Assembly (NCBI RefSeq): GCF_004337985.1
Contig: NW_021940921.1
Span: 1,257,758-1,321,757, forward strand
Length of the DNA: 64,000 bases
From: Pyricularia pennisetigena
Lineage: Eukaryota > Ascomycota > Sordariomycetes > Magnaporthales > Pyriculariaceae
Direction: 5' to 3'
Shown here: piece after piece, positions 24,749 through 35,289 of the stretch
Layout: the number at the start of each line of letters is the position of its first letter
How positions within the stretch are numbered: position 1 is the first letter of the stretch
Made by a program: the position numbers and the translations under genes
Notes under the pieces: model-generated
Database searches by the model: none
Told to the model about the DNA's origin: nothing
The model's input: the letters and a program-made list of their open reading frames with translations, nothing else

Positions 24749-26062
24749 ATGCAAAGATTCTCAATTGCACGAATCCCAAATTCCTTTGCACCAATAATTC
24801 GACGAACCCTCACCACACAATCACTTGCAACTCAGCACACCCAGGATCCAATTCGCATCACAGCACGAAAGATCTCGACATCACAACCAACCAGAAAAAT
24901 GTCTGCACAAGGCGGAAAGGATGGCCAGTTCCAGCCGGTCAAGGAGGCCCAGCAGCAGAACCTGCCAGGGTATGTCGTTCAGACGCCTCGTTCCACGATG
25001 GGTGCCATTTGAGCAGAAAGTCAGGAAATGACGAATGCGCTAACAAACCCTTCCAATTCTACAAAAAAAAAGACTCGAGAAGGACATGAAGCCGACCAGC
25101 GAGCCGACAAAGCTCGAGGGCAAGGACCAGTTCCACGAGTACCGCGCAGCAAACAAGCTCTCCGGCTCAAAGGCCTTCATCACAGGCGGAGAGTATGTAT
25201 TCCCAATCGAGTCGTGACGATAGAGAAGACCAGCAAACTGACAAGCAAACACCCATTGAAGCTCCGGAATCGGTCGCTCAACCGCTATCCTCTTTGCTCG
25301 TGAGGGCGCCGACGTCACCATCGCCTTCCTGCCCGAGGAGCAGGAGGACGCCGACGAGACCAAGAAGTTGGTAGAGAAGGAGGGACGCCAGTGCCTTCTC
25401 TTCGCCGGCGACCTGAGGGATAGAGAGACGTGCAAGAAGGCTGTTCAAGCTCACGTCGACAAGTAAGCATCCCTGATTCCCATGGCATTCCCACTCCATA
25501 CGCGGACCTGTGTCACCATGCTCGGCAGAAAACCTAACCCTCGAAACCCGAAACAAATAGGTTCAAGAAGATCGATATCTTGGTGAACAACGCCTCGAAA
25601 CAGATGATGTGCAAGAACCTGCAAGACATCAACCTCGACGATGTGGAGAGCACCTTCCAGTCCAATATCATCGCCATGTTTGCCATCACCAAGTTTGCCC
25701 TGCCTCACATGGAAAAGGGTGGCAGCATCATCAACACCACGTCGACCGTCGCTTTCCGCGGCACTGCGTCCATGGTCGACTACGCGGCCACCAAGGGCGC
25801 CATCGCCTCCTTCACGCGCTCGCTGGCCCAGCAGCTCATGCCCAAGGGTATCCGCGTCAACGCGGTGGCTCCCGGTCCCGTCCACACCCCGCTGCAGCCA
25901 GCCAGCCGGCCCGCCGAGCAGATGGAGGGCTTTGGATCGCAGAGTGGCCTGGGCAGGGTCGGACAGCCCAGCGAGATCGCGCCAAGCTTTGTCTTTTTGG
26001 CCAGCAAGGATGCCACTCTGTACCACGGACAAATTCTGCACGCATACCCTCTGGGAGACTAA
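24749..26062 (+). CDS. Short-chain dehydrogenase/reductase with probable mitochondrial presequence
   Basis: Four exons, 24749-24969, 25073-25192, 25262-25462 and 25561-26062, encode 347 residues from the first ATG or 297 from the in-frame ATG at 24899. The classical SDR parts are present: the ITGGDSGIGRS nucleotide loop (split by intron 2), NNAS, a Ser in NTTSTVAF, and the YAATK Tyr-Lys pair. The sequence resembles the fungal and bacterial glucose/ribitol dehydrogenase-like group (NAD(P)-dependent). The first 50 residues are Arg/Ser/Thr-rich with almost no acidic residues, as expected for a mitochondrial targeting sequence, while the second ATG gives a typical cytosolic start. Dual targeting by alternative starts is possible. 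The substrate is unknown. Confidence 0.9.
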
Positions 26063-26432
26063 AGAAGGTTGTGGAAGACGGGAGATGTGAATGTATGGCG
26101 CTCGGAATGAAGTGCCAGATAGCAGTATAAACAGATTTGTCTTCTTGTGGGGAAGATCCTAATTAAAAAAAAACTTGCCGCACGACGGATAAAAGAAGAC
26201 TAAAGAAGAAGTCTAAGTTGATTGTAGATTTGGTGACCGAGCTTGAGTGCCACTAGACGCTGACTCGCTGCTAATTAAGCGTAGCCACCCACGGTTGTTA
26301 CTTGTAAACTTACAGGTCTCGCTAATGCAAATCCTAGACTAACTTTTTCTCAGGTGGAACCTCTGGTAAGGGTTGGCATGCAAATCACTTCGAGCGGTCC
26401 TTCGGGCACGAAAAATAAACCAAGTTCTACCT
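26063..26432. other. Intergenic, SDR 3' side
   Basis: AT-rich 3' flank of the SDR gene. Nothing further is recognised before the inverted-repeat element. Confidence 0.5.
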
Positions 26433-26489
26433 ACCTGTGGGTTGAGCTTCGCGGACCCCGTGTGGCCTGCACCTCGACAACCACGAATC

Positions 26490-26527
<38 letters not shown>

Positions 26528-26904
26528 TGGGAGTAGGTTAGCGCGTGGGAACATGACTAAGAATCCTACGTAAAGAAAAAAAATTATACGGGTTAATATA
26601 AACAATAAAAAAACGATTTACTGACAAGAACTGCATAATAATTACAATATTTTTAACTCTATATTGACATTGTAAAAGTTTTGTTGTACAATATTAATAG
26701 GCGACCTGATTTTAATTATTTATAACAGCCCATACAAATTTCTTAATTTTTGCCATTTTGTAGATAGGAATTTTGTTCGTTCTCCCACGCCAACCTGTTC
26801 CATTTTTTTTTTTTTTCTTGTTTTTGGATTTGTGGTCGTCGAGGTGATGCAGATTTTAGGGACCGCCTATCTGACAGGGGATCCGCGAAGCGCAAGCCGC
26901 AAGT
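26433..26904. mobile_element. Short inverted-repeat element (MITE-like) with AT-rich core
   Basis: The left arm has two blocks, 26433-26460 (including GAGCTTCGCGGACCCC) and 26466-26490 (including CCTCGACAACCACGAATCC). Both recur inverted on the right at 26877-26904 and 26826-26852, with a few mismatches and about 25 extra bases between the blocks. The core of about 330 bp is very AT-rich and begins with a (TA)n run at 26493-26523. There is no coding capacity. This is the shape of a non-autonomous DNA transposon; its exact ends and target duplication are not clear. Confidence 0.6.
26493..26523. repeat. (TA)n microsatellite
   Basis: About 15 uninterrupted TA units directly inside the left arm of the inverted-repeat element. 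Confidence 0.95.
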
Positions 26905-27140
26905 AACACTCCGCTGCAACGGCTTGGCTCTGGTGCTGTGAGTAATTGACTTTCCCGCGTAGATTTTCACCACACGATCGCCACACTAGAAAACAGGTAG
27001 TAAACAAGCCAGCCAGCCATGCTACAATTGGAGAAGGAAGAAAGAAAAAAAAAGGTATCTTTTTTATTAGATTATTTTGCACACCATTCCCCGTTTTTGA
27101 GTTGCAGCCCACGTTTCTCCAGCATCAATTTCGCCTCTAG
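26905..27140. other. Intergenic, 3' side of the sulfhydryl-oxidase-like gene
   Basis: Short A-rich spacer; no gene seen. Confidence 0.5.
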
Positions 27141-28514
27141 TTACTGGTCGTACTCTCCAGCGTAGAGAATGTCGCCCGGCTGGCCGTTGACGTGGTCCCA
27201 GAGCGAGCGGGCCTCGAGCTCGACGTCCCTCTTGAGCAGGCCGACGTCGACGCCCGTCTCCTTGGCCTGCTCCTCCTTGGCCAGCTTGACGTGCATGAAC
27301 ACGGCGGCGCGCTTGCCGGTGTAGAGGGCATGCGGCACGTTTGTGCTGTTGTCCGAGTTGGCGTCGCCGATGGCGTAGATGCCCGGCACGTTGGTGAGGT
27401 AGCCCTTGGAGGCGTCGACGGCCAGCTTGTTGCCCCAGATCTGCACGCCGGCCTCCTGCCCGACCTTGCTGCGCTGCTCCTCCGGGTACGACAGCAGGAA
27501 GCCCGCGCGCTGCACCGGCTCGCCCTCGGTGAACTCGACCGAGAACAGGTCGTACTCGGGAGCCGTGGCCAGCGATGGGTCCTTGGGCGGTTCGCCGCCG
27601 TCCTTGAGCCGCGTGATCCGCGCGATCGTCCGGTTCTCGATCTTGACCTTGTGCAGGTCCAGGTACGTCTGGAACTTGGGGTTCTTGGCCTCTGTCTTGG
27701 CGCGCGCCTCGGGCGTGTCGGTGCCGTTGGCGAAGGCGACCAGGTCAGGGTTGAGCGTCAGCACCTCGCGTGCAAGCGACGGGAGGTCGGAGAAGTCCTT
27801 GGCCAGGAGGCCCAGGGGTTGGTCGGCGTGCTCGTGGCCGTCGCACCAGGGGCACTGTGGGGGTGTGAGGATTTTGGGTCAATAATCTTGTTGAAGCGAT
27901 CAATTGGGGGGCTCTGTATTTTTGTAGAGACAAGAGAAAAAAAAAAAAAAAAAAAAAAAAAAAAACATACCCAGTAGATGCCCTTCCCCCAGTTCTCCCA
28001 AATGCCAGGAGTTTCGGGCAGGTTGTCCTTCAGACCGGTTGCGAGGACGACCTTGCGTGCCCGGACGGCGAGAGTCGAGTTGTCGAAGCTGGTAGCGGTG
28101 ACCACAAAATTTTCCTGGTCGTTGCCATCGATCTTGGTCACGGTTCCATTGCTGAAGGTGATGGTTTTGTAGGCCGCGATCTGCTTGCGGGCAGAGTAGC
28201 GGTACCATGCCGGGGTGACGCCTGGAACGAAACAAAATGTCAGTCTCCGTCGAGGACAGGGAGATGGGATGAAGATGGACCATACCATCAAACCCGAGGA
28301 CGTCGTGCATGTGCCTCGTAGGCGCATTGCGGTACTCTCCCGAATCAATGACGAGGGCGTTGCGGCGCACACGGCCAAGGGCGCTGGCGATGGAGAGTCC
28401 TGCCGGCCCGCCTCCGACGATGACGGCATCGTACACAAAGTTCTTTTCCGTGGGCAGCGCGAGCACCAAGCTCGAAACTGCCGAGAGCAGGAGGGAGCAG
28501 AGACTGAGCTTCAT
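27141..28514 (-). CDS. Secreted FAD-dependent sulfhydryl oxidase-like protein (thioredoxin-reductase fold)
   Basis: Three exons on the minus strand, 28514-28286, 28221-27971 and 27854-27141, encode 397 residues. A signal peptide (MKLSLCSLLLSAVSSLVLA) precedes the FAD-binding VGGGPAGLSIASALG. SGEYRNAP and MHDVLGFDG follow, then the redox-active CPWC at 161-164 (CPWCDGHEH) opening exon 3, and a second nucleotide-fold motif IYAIGDANSDNSTNVPHA. The pattern, including the secretion signal, fits fungal secreted sulfhydryl oxidases (Aspergillus Sox type) better than cytosolic thioredoxin reductase. Such enzymes convert thiols to disulfides and O2 to H2O2. A gliotoxin-type dithiol oxidase is an alternative, but no such biosynthetic cluster is nearby. 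Intron 2 carries a 29-base A run (plus strand). Confidence 0.85.
27937..27965. repeat. 29-A homopolymer inside an intron
   Basis: Uninterrupted A run on the plus strand (poly-T in the transcript), directly next to the GTATGT donor of intron 2 of the sulfhydryl-oxidase-like gene. Confidence 0.9.
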
Positions 28515-29869
28515 GATGGGGCTAGACGATAAAACGAGAGACTGGCTTGGGGAAAAACACCAACGGGCGCTGGGAGAGCTAGGGCTGGAGCTGGGTCAAA
28601 CCCCGACGAAGTATCATTGAGGGGGGAGTCGGCAGACCGTTTATAAACTTTTTTTTTTTTCGTCCTTACCGGTAGTCTTCCGTCCGCCAAGCCCAACGGG
28701 AGCTAGCAGTGCGTGCCGGCACATATGGATGGTGCGATAGGTAGCACCACCCTCGGTGCTTCTAAAATCAGGCCGGTGGACTGTCGATCGTCATGACAAA
28801 GCTAGAAAATCCTCATGCGCCCTGCTCAAGGAGCTCCCATGTGAAATCCGGTGGGGTCGTGCAGCGTGGCATCACCTTGCCTTCGTATCTATACGAAATA
28901 CAAAAAAAAACTACGCAATAGGTCCCTTGCATAGAGTGCAGTTGGCAAGGTTGGGCCAAATAGATTGATGTCCCATACCGGACGAAANNNNNNNNNNNNN
29001 NNNNNNNNNNNNNNNNNNNNNNNNNNACTGCCCGGCGCCCTCCTGCCCCCTAATCTTGCGAAATGGAGGTCTAGGCCCCTCCCCCTCCAGTTGGGCGCAG
29101 CGGCAACGGCAGCGGGTGTCATGTCAAGGTAACATCTGATGGGACTTGTCAAGTTTGCATTGGAGGAAAACCAATGCAACCTTTCTTCCTTGTAATGCCG
29201 ACTCAACATCCTAGGAGTGGTCGATGACGCGATCGTCGTCTGTACTACCTTTTTTTCGAATAAAGTAGAAAACCCAAGGTTGGGGCCCACCCTATTTAGA
29301 TTTTGTTTTTTTCGGTCAAAGCACGCACAATCGAAAATACACCACAATCGGTATTGGGCGAGGAGCTAGTCCCTGTTATTAACGTCTGTGATATATTGAT
29401 GTTCGTTGAGGATGGTTCGTGCCCTTGCTGGAAATAGTGGTTCTCTGTTTTGTTTCCTTCGTCCCAACTTCCCGTTGCTTGCTAAAATCGACCAGGAAAT
29501 CGCCAAGGCGGACACCCTGGTGGTTGATCGGCTGAATTAGGCCGGTCGATGGGGAACCACTATACCCGAAAAGAGGAGCGCCCACCGACGAACAAGGCGC
29601 TAAATCGGCGAGAGGTCTTGCATGAGACGAACTACTTGACCTCCCAAGCGTAATTAACGAATTTAGGGTGGCTAATGCGTCATGTCAATTAGTCCCAGAT
29701 TGGTGACCGACCACAGAGCTCGAGACGAGTAGTGGGGTTAAGTAGTTTGATGCTTGCAGAGATTATAAGTCTGGCGGTGCCACTCAGAATCGATATTTAT
29801 TTTGCGCAAACACACTGCGTGTATACATGACCTTGAGCCTGTCATCCTTGGTCTCATTGTCTCTCATGG
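28515..29869. other. Intergenic with assembly gap
   Basis: Promoter side of the sulfhydryl-oxidase-like gene, then unassigned DNA on both sides of a 39-N gap (28988-29026). No gene is supported. Confidence 0.5.
28988..29026. other. Assembly gap (39 N)
   Basis: A run of N between GC-rich flanks in non-coding DNA. Confidence 1.
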
Positions 29870-31565
29870 GTATCGCCTCAAGTTTCAGATGCTCATGGCC
29901 ATGGCGACTATCTCAGGTGGAAGCTTGTTGAAGCCGCCCTTGTTGCCCGTTTCAGGGCCCGCCGCCATGTCGTATGAGCACTTTTGCACACTGACTGCTT
30001 CGAGTCACATGTCCAGGTGCTGAGGCACCATGCCCGTGATTATGATGCGGATGGCAGGATCCACGAGCCAGAGAGCAATGAAACGTCGATGCCTAGGTTT
30101 GGTTAGGTCTCGAAGACGGCTCTTTGGCTCGCAGTCCACGCAACCGAACTCTAGATCTGGCAAGATGGGGGTTGTGGATGGCTCAGCAAATGTCACGCAG
30201 CTTCTGCTCTTCGTCCTCTTTCTCCTCATTCTCTTCATCTTTTCCCGGCCTGTGATAGGGCGGGCGTGTTGACTCCTTCCAATTCACGGGCTTATTTGCG
30301 AAGTTACCTATGGCTTCAGGAGACTATTTTTCAGGCGATCATGTTCCAGGACTTATTCCATCACTGCAAGTGGTTAGTCATGGATCCGGAAGACGGAACT
30401 TGAATGAGTATCATGACGCGAATTGAGCAGCCGCCTGTCCAGTCTTCTGGGACCAGTATTCTTTCCATGAGCGGCATTGTTCGGCACCGGTCCTTCGATG
30501 GTAAAGCCTTGATGGCAAGCGTCTCAGCTACCTCGTAAATCACGGGATACCTGGTTGGGTGAAGGTTGTTGATATAACTGATGAACTTTAGACTGCTATA
30601 CGCCTGCGCATGTTACTGGGAAAGCCACTGGTACTTATGTGACCGGAACGGGGAATTATCATACGGGAAAATCCTGTTTGGGGAAATGAGCATTTTCAGG
30701 AATGACATTTCCCGCGCCGGTACACGCTTGCATTGCATTTTTGACCCTAAGCAGCTCCTTGTCGAGAACCCGGTTCACGATAAACGAACGGATACATGGA
30801 CCGGAGGACGAGGTCGAGCACCTTGCCATCTGATCCTGGATGTCAGTCTTTAATTTGGGAATGGTCTCCTTCCAGGCGGTCAAATGACTTCTTGAGCCCA
30901 GCTTGGATATCCGGTAATACAACCAAAATGGGACTTGGCGACAGATGCCAAGGCATCAAGGGCAGAGATGATATTGGTCTTCTCGAAATGCTTGGCTTTC
31001 TCCCGAACCTCTTGGATCCAGTTTTTGAAGACAAGTCGGAGTTGACCAGGTGAGTGAGCGACAGCCTCTCACAAGAAGAGGCGATGACGAAAGGCGAACA
31101 AAACTTACGCAGTCGCAGGTTACCTCATCCACAACGCCTTTAGGCGGCTGATCGTCTGGGGCACCTAAAGATCGCATTGGAACCTCTTTCCCATTACCGT
31201 CAGTGGCTGTTGTCCTCTGGGCAGGATATTAGTTCCTCGCCGCCAGATCATACAGTTCCAATCTGGATTCTCCAAGGCCTCTCGGCGCTGTCCCGACAAT
31301 TTCCTCCTTCCAGACCTTGCGGTGCCAGTCGGGCTTGTTGATCGATCGGTCCATGACGGTAATGCCCCAGTCTCAGCCGGCGTTGCGATCATGAATATCC
31401 ATAGGATACGTCCATTCGTATCGATGATTTGATTGATTCTTCTCGGAAATGCCAGAGGGACAGACCAAAGCCCGGATACCTTCCGAGCCCATTCCCACAG
31501 GCTTTGCGGTTCAGCCTTACCGAGGTCGCATCATCCAATTTGCGATGGAGAAATTGCATGTTGAC
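29870..31565 (-). pseudogene. Broken DUF4246 family gene
   Basis: Family-like blocks appear in order on the minus strand but in different frames and interrupted by stops. They are an N-terminal GLGRYPGFGLSLWHF (about 31500-31470), DRSINKPDWHRKVWKEE (about 31360-31300), WIQEVREKAKHFEKTNIIS (about 31025-30965), HPGSDGKVLDLVLRSMYPF (about 30842-30785, immediately after an in-frame TGA where the family has Trp), FISYINNLHPTRYPVIYEV (about 30580-30525), and RFIALWLVDPAIRIIITG (about 30090-30030). DUF4246 proteins are common in filamentous fungi and have no established function. At least two frameshifts and several stops make this a relic. It is not an intron effect, because the stops fall inside conserved blocks. 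Confidence 0.72.
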
Positions 31566-32118
31566 TGCAGCAGTGCAGTTTGACAGGGCGGGATTCCCCT
31601 GATTAATTCTAGGCAGCGGAGGTGGGGTTGGACAGGCACCGGTGCACGAACCATCCATGCGCCTGCCTGGGCGCACCCTACGCCGTCTCGTCGCGAGTTC
31701 CCTTGGCGTCGAGCCCTATGTCCGAGCCGAGCTGCTTTGGTGACTAATTGTTTTGCTTCTGTCAGCATGCATGGTTCGAAATTTGGTAGCGCATTAGGTC
31801 CCGAATCGCGAGCTTATCTTCTGCGAGATTAGAAACGCCAATTCGTAAGCCGGCCTTTCAGTCTTGTTTTGACGCTTTCGCTCGCTGGCGGACCAGGGAC
31901 ACGCAGGGACAACATCCAAATCTCATTGCCTCCCGCCGGGATACCAACGACATGATGAGGCCGACTACTAAAAGCGTGCCATCGGCTGGTCAAATCCATG
32001 GCCATCTTACCCCAGAAGCACGCACTAACATAATAATTCTGCACGGGTCTGCATTTCCACTAATGAACACCAACTCAAACAAAAATTCGATTATCACCAG
32101 CACCATCACTAGCCAACA
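31566..32118. other. Intergenic
   Basis: Spacer between the DUF4246 relic and the GST-like gene; it should hold the promoter of the latter. Nothing else is recognised. Confidence 0.5.
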
Positions 32119-33092
32119 ATGCACTCCACACCAACAGAGGAACTCACTCTCAATCGTGGCTTCCCAGCAGAAAACAAACACGTCTGGTCGCCATTCGTCG
32201 CCAAGGTCGAGGCCCGTTTCCGCTTCGCCGGTTTGAGATACCGACTCGCACCGGGCGGGCCCCTGCAAGGACCCAAGGGCAAGATTCCCTACGTCGAGCT
32301 CACCGACGGCACCACGCTCGGCGACTCGTCCCTGCTTATCGCCGAGCTGGTGCGGCGGGGCGCGCTCCCGGATCTGAACGCGGAGCTTGGACCCGAGCAG
32401 AAGAGCCACGACCTGGCACTGCGGGCACTGCTGGAGGAGAAGCTGTATTTCCTCAATGTAAGTTATACTCGGATTGCGGGAAGCTTGGTCGGCGGTTAGT
32501 CAAATCGCTGGATCGTGTCGGTGCTGACTAGGCTTGTCATTCGTGGGACGGACCAGGGCTGGGAGAAGTGGACGACAAACTATTACGTTCAGCGTGACCA
32601 CATCCTGTGGAATCTCCCGTGGCCTGTGCGCAACCTCGTCGGGCTGCTGGCGTACCGCGGCCAGATGGCGACGCTGAAAGGTCAGGGGACGGGACGGTAC
32701 TCGGATGAGGAGATTGACGCCCTGCGCGGCGATATCCTGGAGACCATCGCGGCTCTGTTGGAGTCCTCCAAGGCAAAGCTGTCGGATGGGGCCAACGGTC
32801 CAGATGCGGTCTTTTGGGCCTTTGGCGGGGAGCATCCCACAGAGGTAGATGCGACCCTTTTTGGTTTCGTGGCCGCCATCATGGTTTGCACATCGTAAGT
32901 TTTTCTTTTCTGCGGCGGGGGTGTTTTGTGCCTCAATATATAAGAACGCAATTAGCTCAGTGCTGACCCCCGATCAATAGAGGCCCAGCTGCGCGGGGTA
33001 TGGTTCGGAGTCATCCGGTTATTGTCGACTATGCCAGCAGTATACACGACAAATACTTTCCAGATTACGAGAAATGGACCAATGAGAGCTAA
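32119..33092 (+). CDS. Glutathione S-transferase-like protein, FAXC/metaxin type
   Basis: Three exons, 32119-32457, 32557-32894 and 32981-33092, encode 262 residues with all junctions in frame (GTAAGT donors). The N-terminal half is a thioredoxin-like GST_N domain of the failed-axon-connection/metaxin kind, with GPLQGPKGKIPYVEL and DSSLLIAEL marking the cis-Pro loop and the start of the helical linker. The helical C-domain includes QGWEKWTTNYYV, and HPTEVDATLFGFVA marks the GST_C_6-like part. The end HDKYFPDYEKW matches the family. There is no transmembrane segment or targeting signal. Function in fungi is not established; catalytic glutathione transfer is not certain. Confidence 0.85.
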
Positions 33093-33829
33093 AGCTTGAG
33101 GCCCGATTACAATTTTTGTTAGTACCAGATAGACATGCTACGTACAAAGGAGCCAAGGGGAGCAGGCTTGTCAAGGGAGAGTTATCTGGGGATTTGGTTT
33201 TCAACCAGACGAGAAAAGTCTGCTACTTAGCCCAGGTTAGCAAGGCACCGAAATCTACCTCTTCATGTTACCAAAACTCGGGCATGAGCGGCACGATGTC
33301 TTTTCTGTACGCAGTACGATGTATCGCAGGTCTGGTGACTCGGCTAAGGTTGGCCTATAATGTTCTCGCCCACAATGAGTTGAGAGATTGGATCAATATA
33401 CCGTGCTACACAGCCCACACTGAGAGCCGTCACACCGTTCTGGTACAATGTTGTACTGTTTCTTCCACTGTTATCCTGAGAACCCAAACGCGGGGAAAGC
33501 TCGACAGTTTCATTGACAGCAACCAATCGCCACCGCGTTGATCATAATAGATGACGTTTGAGCAGCAGCATCGTGTTGTTAACTTGAGCCAATCTTTATC
33601 GTGGGTGTTCTTCTTTGGAGCTACATGTGGCAAAAGGTTTGTGGGGGAGGATCAGGTATAAAGTCGGGGGAGAGGAAGCGATGAACCCTGGAATCATGAA
33701 TATTATTCACCGTCTCTTCCCTCCTGTTCAAGCAGTTTCATCAAAACGCGACACAGACGCAAATACATTGATTTTACTTGAAATAAATATAAGGAACAAA
33801 AAGAAAACACAAGAGAGCAATCAGCCAAC
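33093..33829. promoter_or_regulatory. Intergenic; promoter of the 97-residue protein gene
   Basis: Includes a TATAAA at 33657-33662, about 170 bp before the next ATG, preceded and followed by G-rich runs (GGGGGAGG, GGGGGAGAGG) that could be stress-type elements. No other gene is seen. Confidence 0.45.
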
Positions 33830-34205
33830 ATGCCTGAGCATCCGAAGCATGCACCTTCCGGCGTCACCGACACGGCGGCCGACAACGCTCACGAATTCAT
33901 TGAGGGCGCAGAGGAGCAGGAGCACAAGGTAGACAGAGCTCTCCCGTGTCTCTTACCTTCCAGGCCAGCACCGCAGTATATTCGTTTTATGTGGAGACAG
34001 TATAGCTAAGCTGCATTACTCCAACGCGTTGCACATGGCCGCAACAAAGGCCCATCCCGAGGCTCAGCTCGACCGTGGCGTGCATCAAGAGATCGTCGAG
34101 TCCGGAAGCAAGGGGCTCGGGGCGACGGACAATGGCAATGGTCACTCCAAGTCCAAGATTGATTCTATCAAGAAGGCGCTGCATCTTAAAAAGGACGACA
34201 AATGA
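33830..34205 (+). CDS. Small hydrophilic protein, 97 residues
   Basis: Two exons, 33830-33928 and 34011-34205. The intron (GTAGAC donor, CTAAG acceptor, 82 bp) is inferred from frame and composition; the donor is weak. The protein starts MPEHPKHAPSGVTDTAAD and ends KKALHLKKDDK. It is rich in Ala, His, Lys, Asp and Glu, has no Cys, signal or membrane segment, and looks helical and heat-soluble, like small stress or conidiation proteins of fungi. A TATA box sits at a suitable distance upstream. An alternative acceptor 5 bases upstream gives a less protein-like Arg/Ser/Cys-rich reading. Confidence 0.6.
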
Positions 34206-34913
34206 TTTCTGTGCATGTGCTGGCCAGCCGGGTGAAGATTGATGAGCCATGATGTAATTGACCAACCTAGCTGTATTTTGTATAAGAAATTGTTGGTTAT
34301 TTCGGGACCTAGTGTATGATGAAGCTACTGTTGAAATACCACGGGATGGGGGGTTTTCAACCGTTGCGTTGGCTGATTCCATGCACAAGACCCCCTCGTG
34401 TAGAGTTTCGAGCAAGTAAAGCTTAGATCATTGTAGAATATCACCAAGAGATGATAAGTAGTATAAGCTTCAATTCTATTACTAGATTGAGAACCTAGAC
34501 CATTTAGTTTAGAGGTATGACGGCTATGGTCCGGCCGTGCATGAAAGTGTTTTGGATGGCGCCAGGTGTAGACGGCAGCGATGTTCCAATGACGGAACTA
34601 GCGCGCAAGCTAAAAAGGCATAGTGAGTTGGCAAGGCAATTGTAGCCCGCCGACTTCTTTGCATTGGCGCGGTATCTTTTGCCCTTGGATTACCCCTGGT
34701 CATCTGTCATCTTTATGCCAACATGGCAGTTGGCGTCGAGGTGCGAGATGCGTTGCTTGTTGGTGCAGCTTCCGTCGCCGCTGCATCCGTTATATTTTTT
34801 ATTCTTCTTCCCTATCGGAGTTCCGATGCAGAATCACACATTGATCAGCACAAATGGAACTTAACGCATCCTCTAGATTCATCCGCGTCACGCGGCACCT
34901 TCCAAATGGGTGA

Positions 34914-34974
<61 letters not shown>

Positions 34975-35289
34975 CGTAACGCAGTCTCGCAGTCGTACAG
35001 GCATGGCTTATCGCGTTTCCGATAAAGAATCTCATTCGAGCAATGGCGCTCTTAAACTTAGGACGGCGTGTGTTTGATTATTACATTATGACGTCATCCA
35101 ACTAACTGCAGCCATGTCTTTACGCATCCCTGGACATGATAAAGAGCACATTTGTCTGCTCTTTGAGTTGCTCTTCAAGTGCTCTTTATCGGTCAATCGT
35201 TTGGCCATTTTCTCGCTTCGTTGCGGCGTCCGACAATTTACCAAGTTTTGTGCTTTATTGATTCTTTTAGCACATTGCACACAGTCAAG
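34206..35289. other. Intergenic with a very long T run
   Basis: Contains the 59-T homopolymer listed separately. The last 150 bp should be the caleosin promoter and leader. No gene is supported. Confidence 0.5.
34916..34974. repeat. 59-T homopolymer
   Basis: The longest homopolymer in the window. Read on the minus strand it could be a retroposed poly-A tail, but I found no matching target duplication. Confidence 0.9.
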
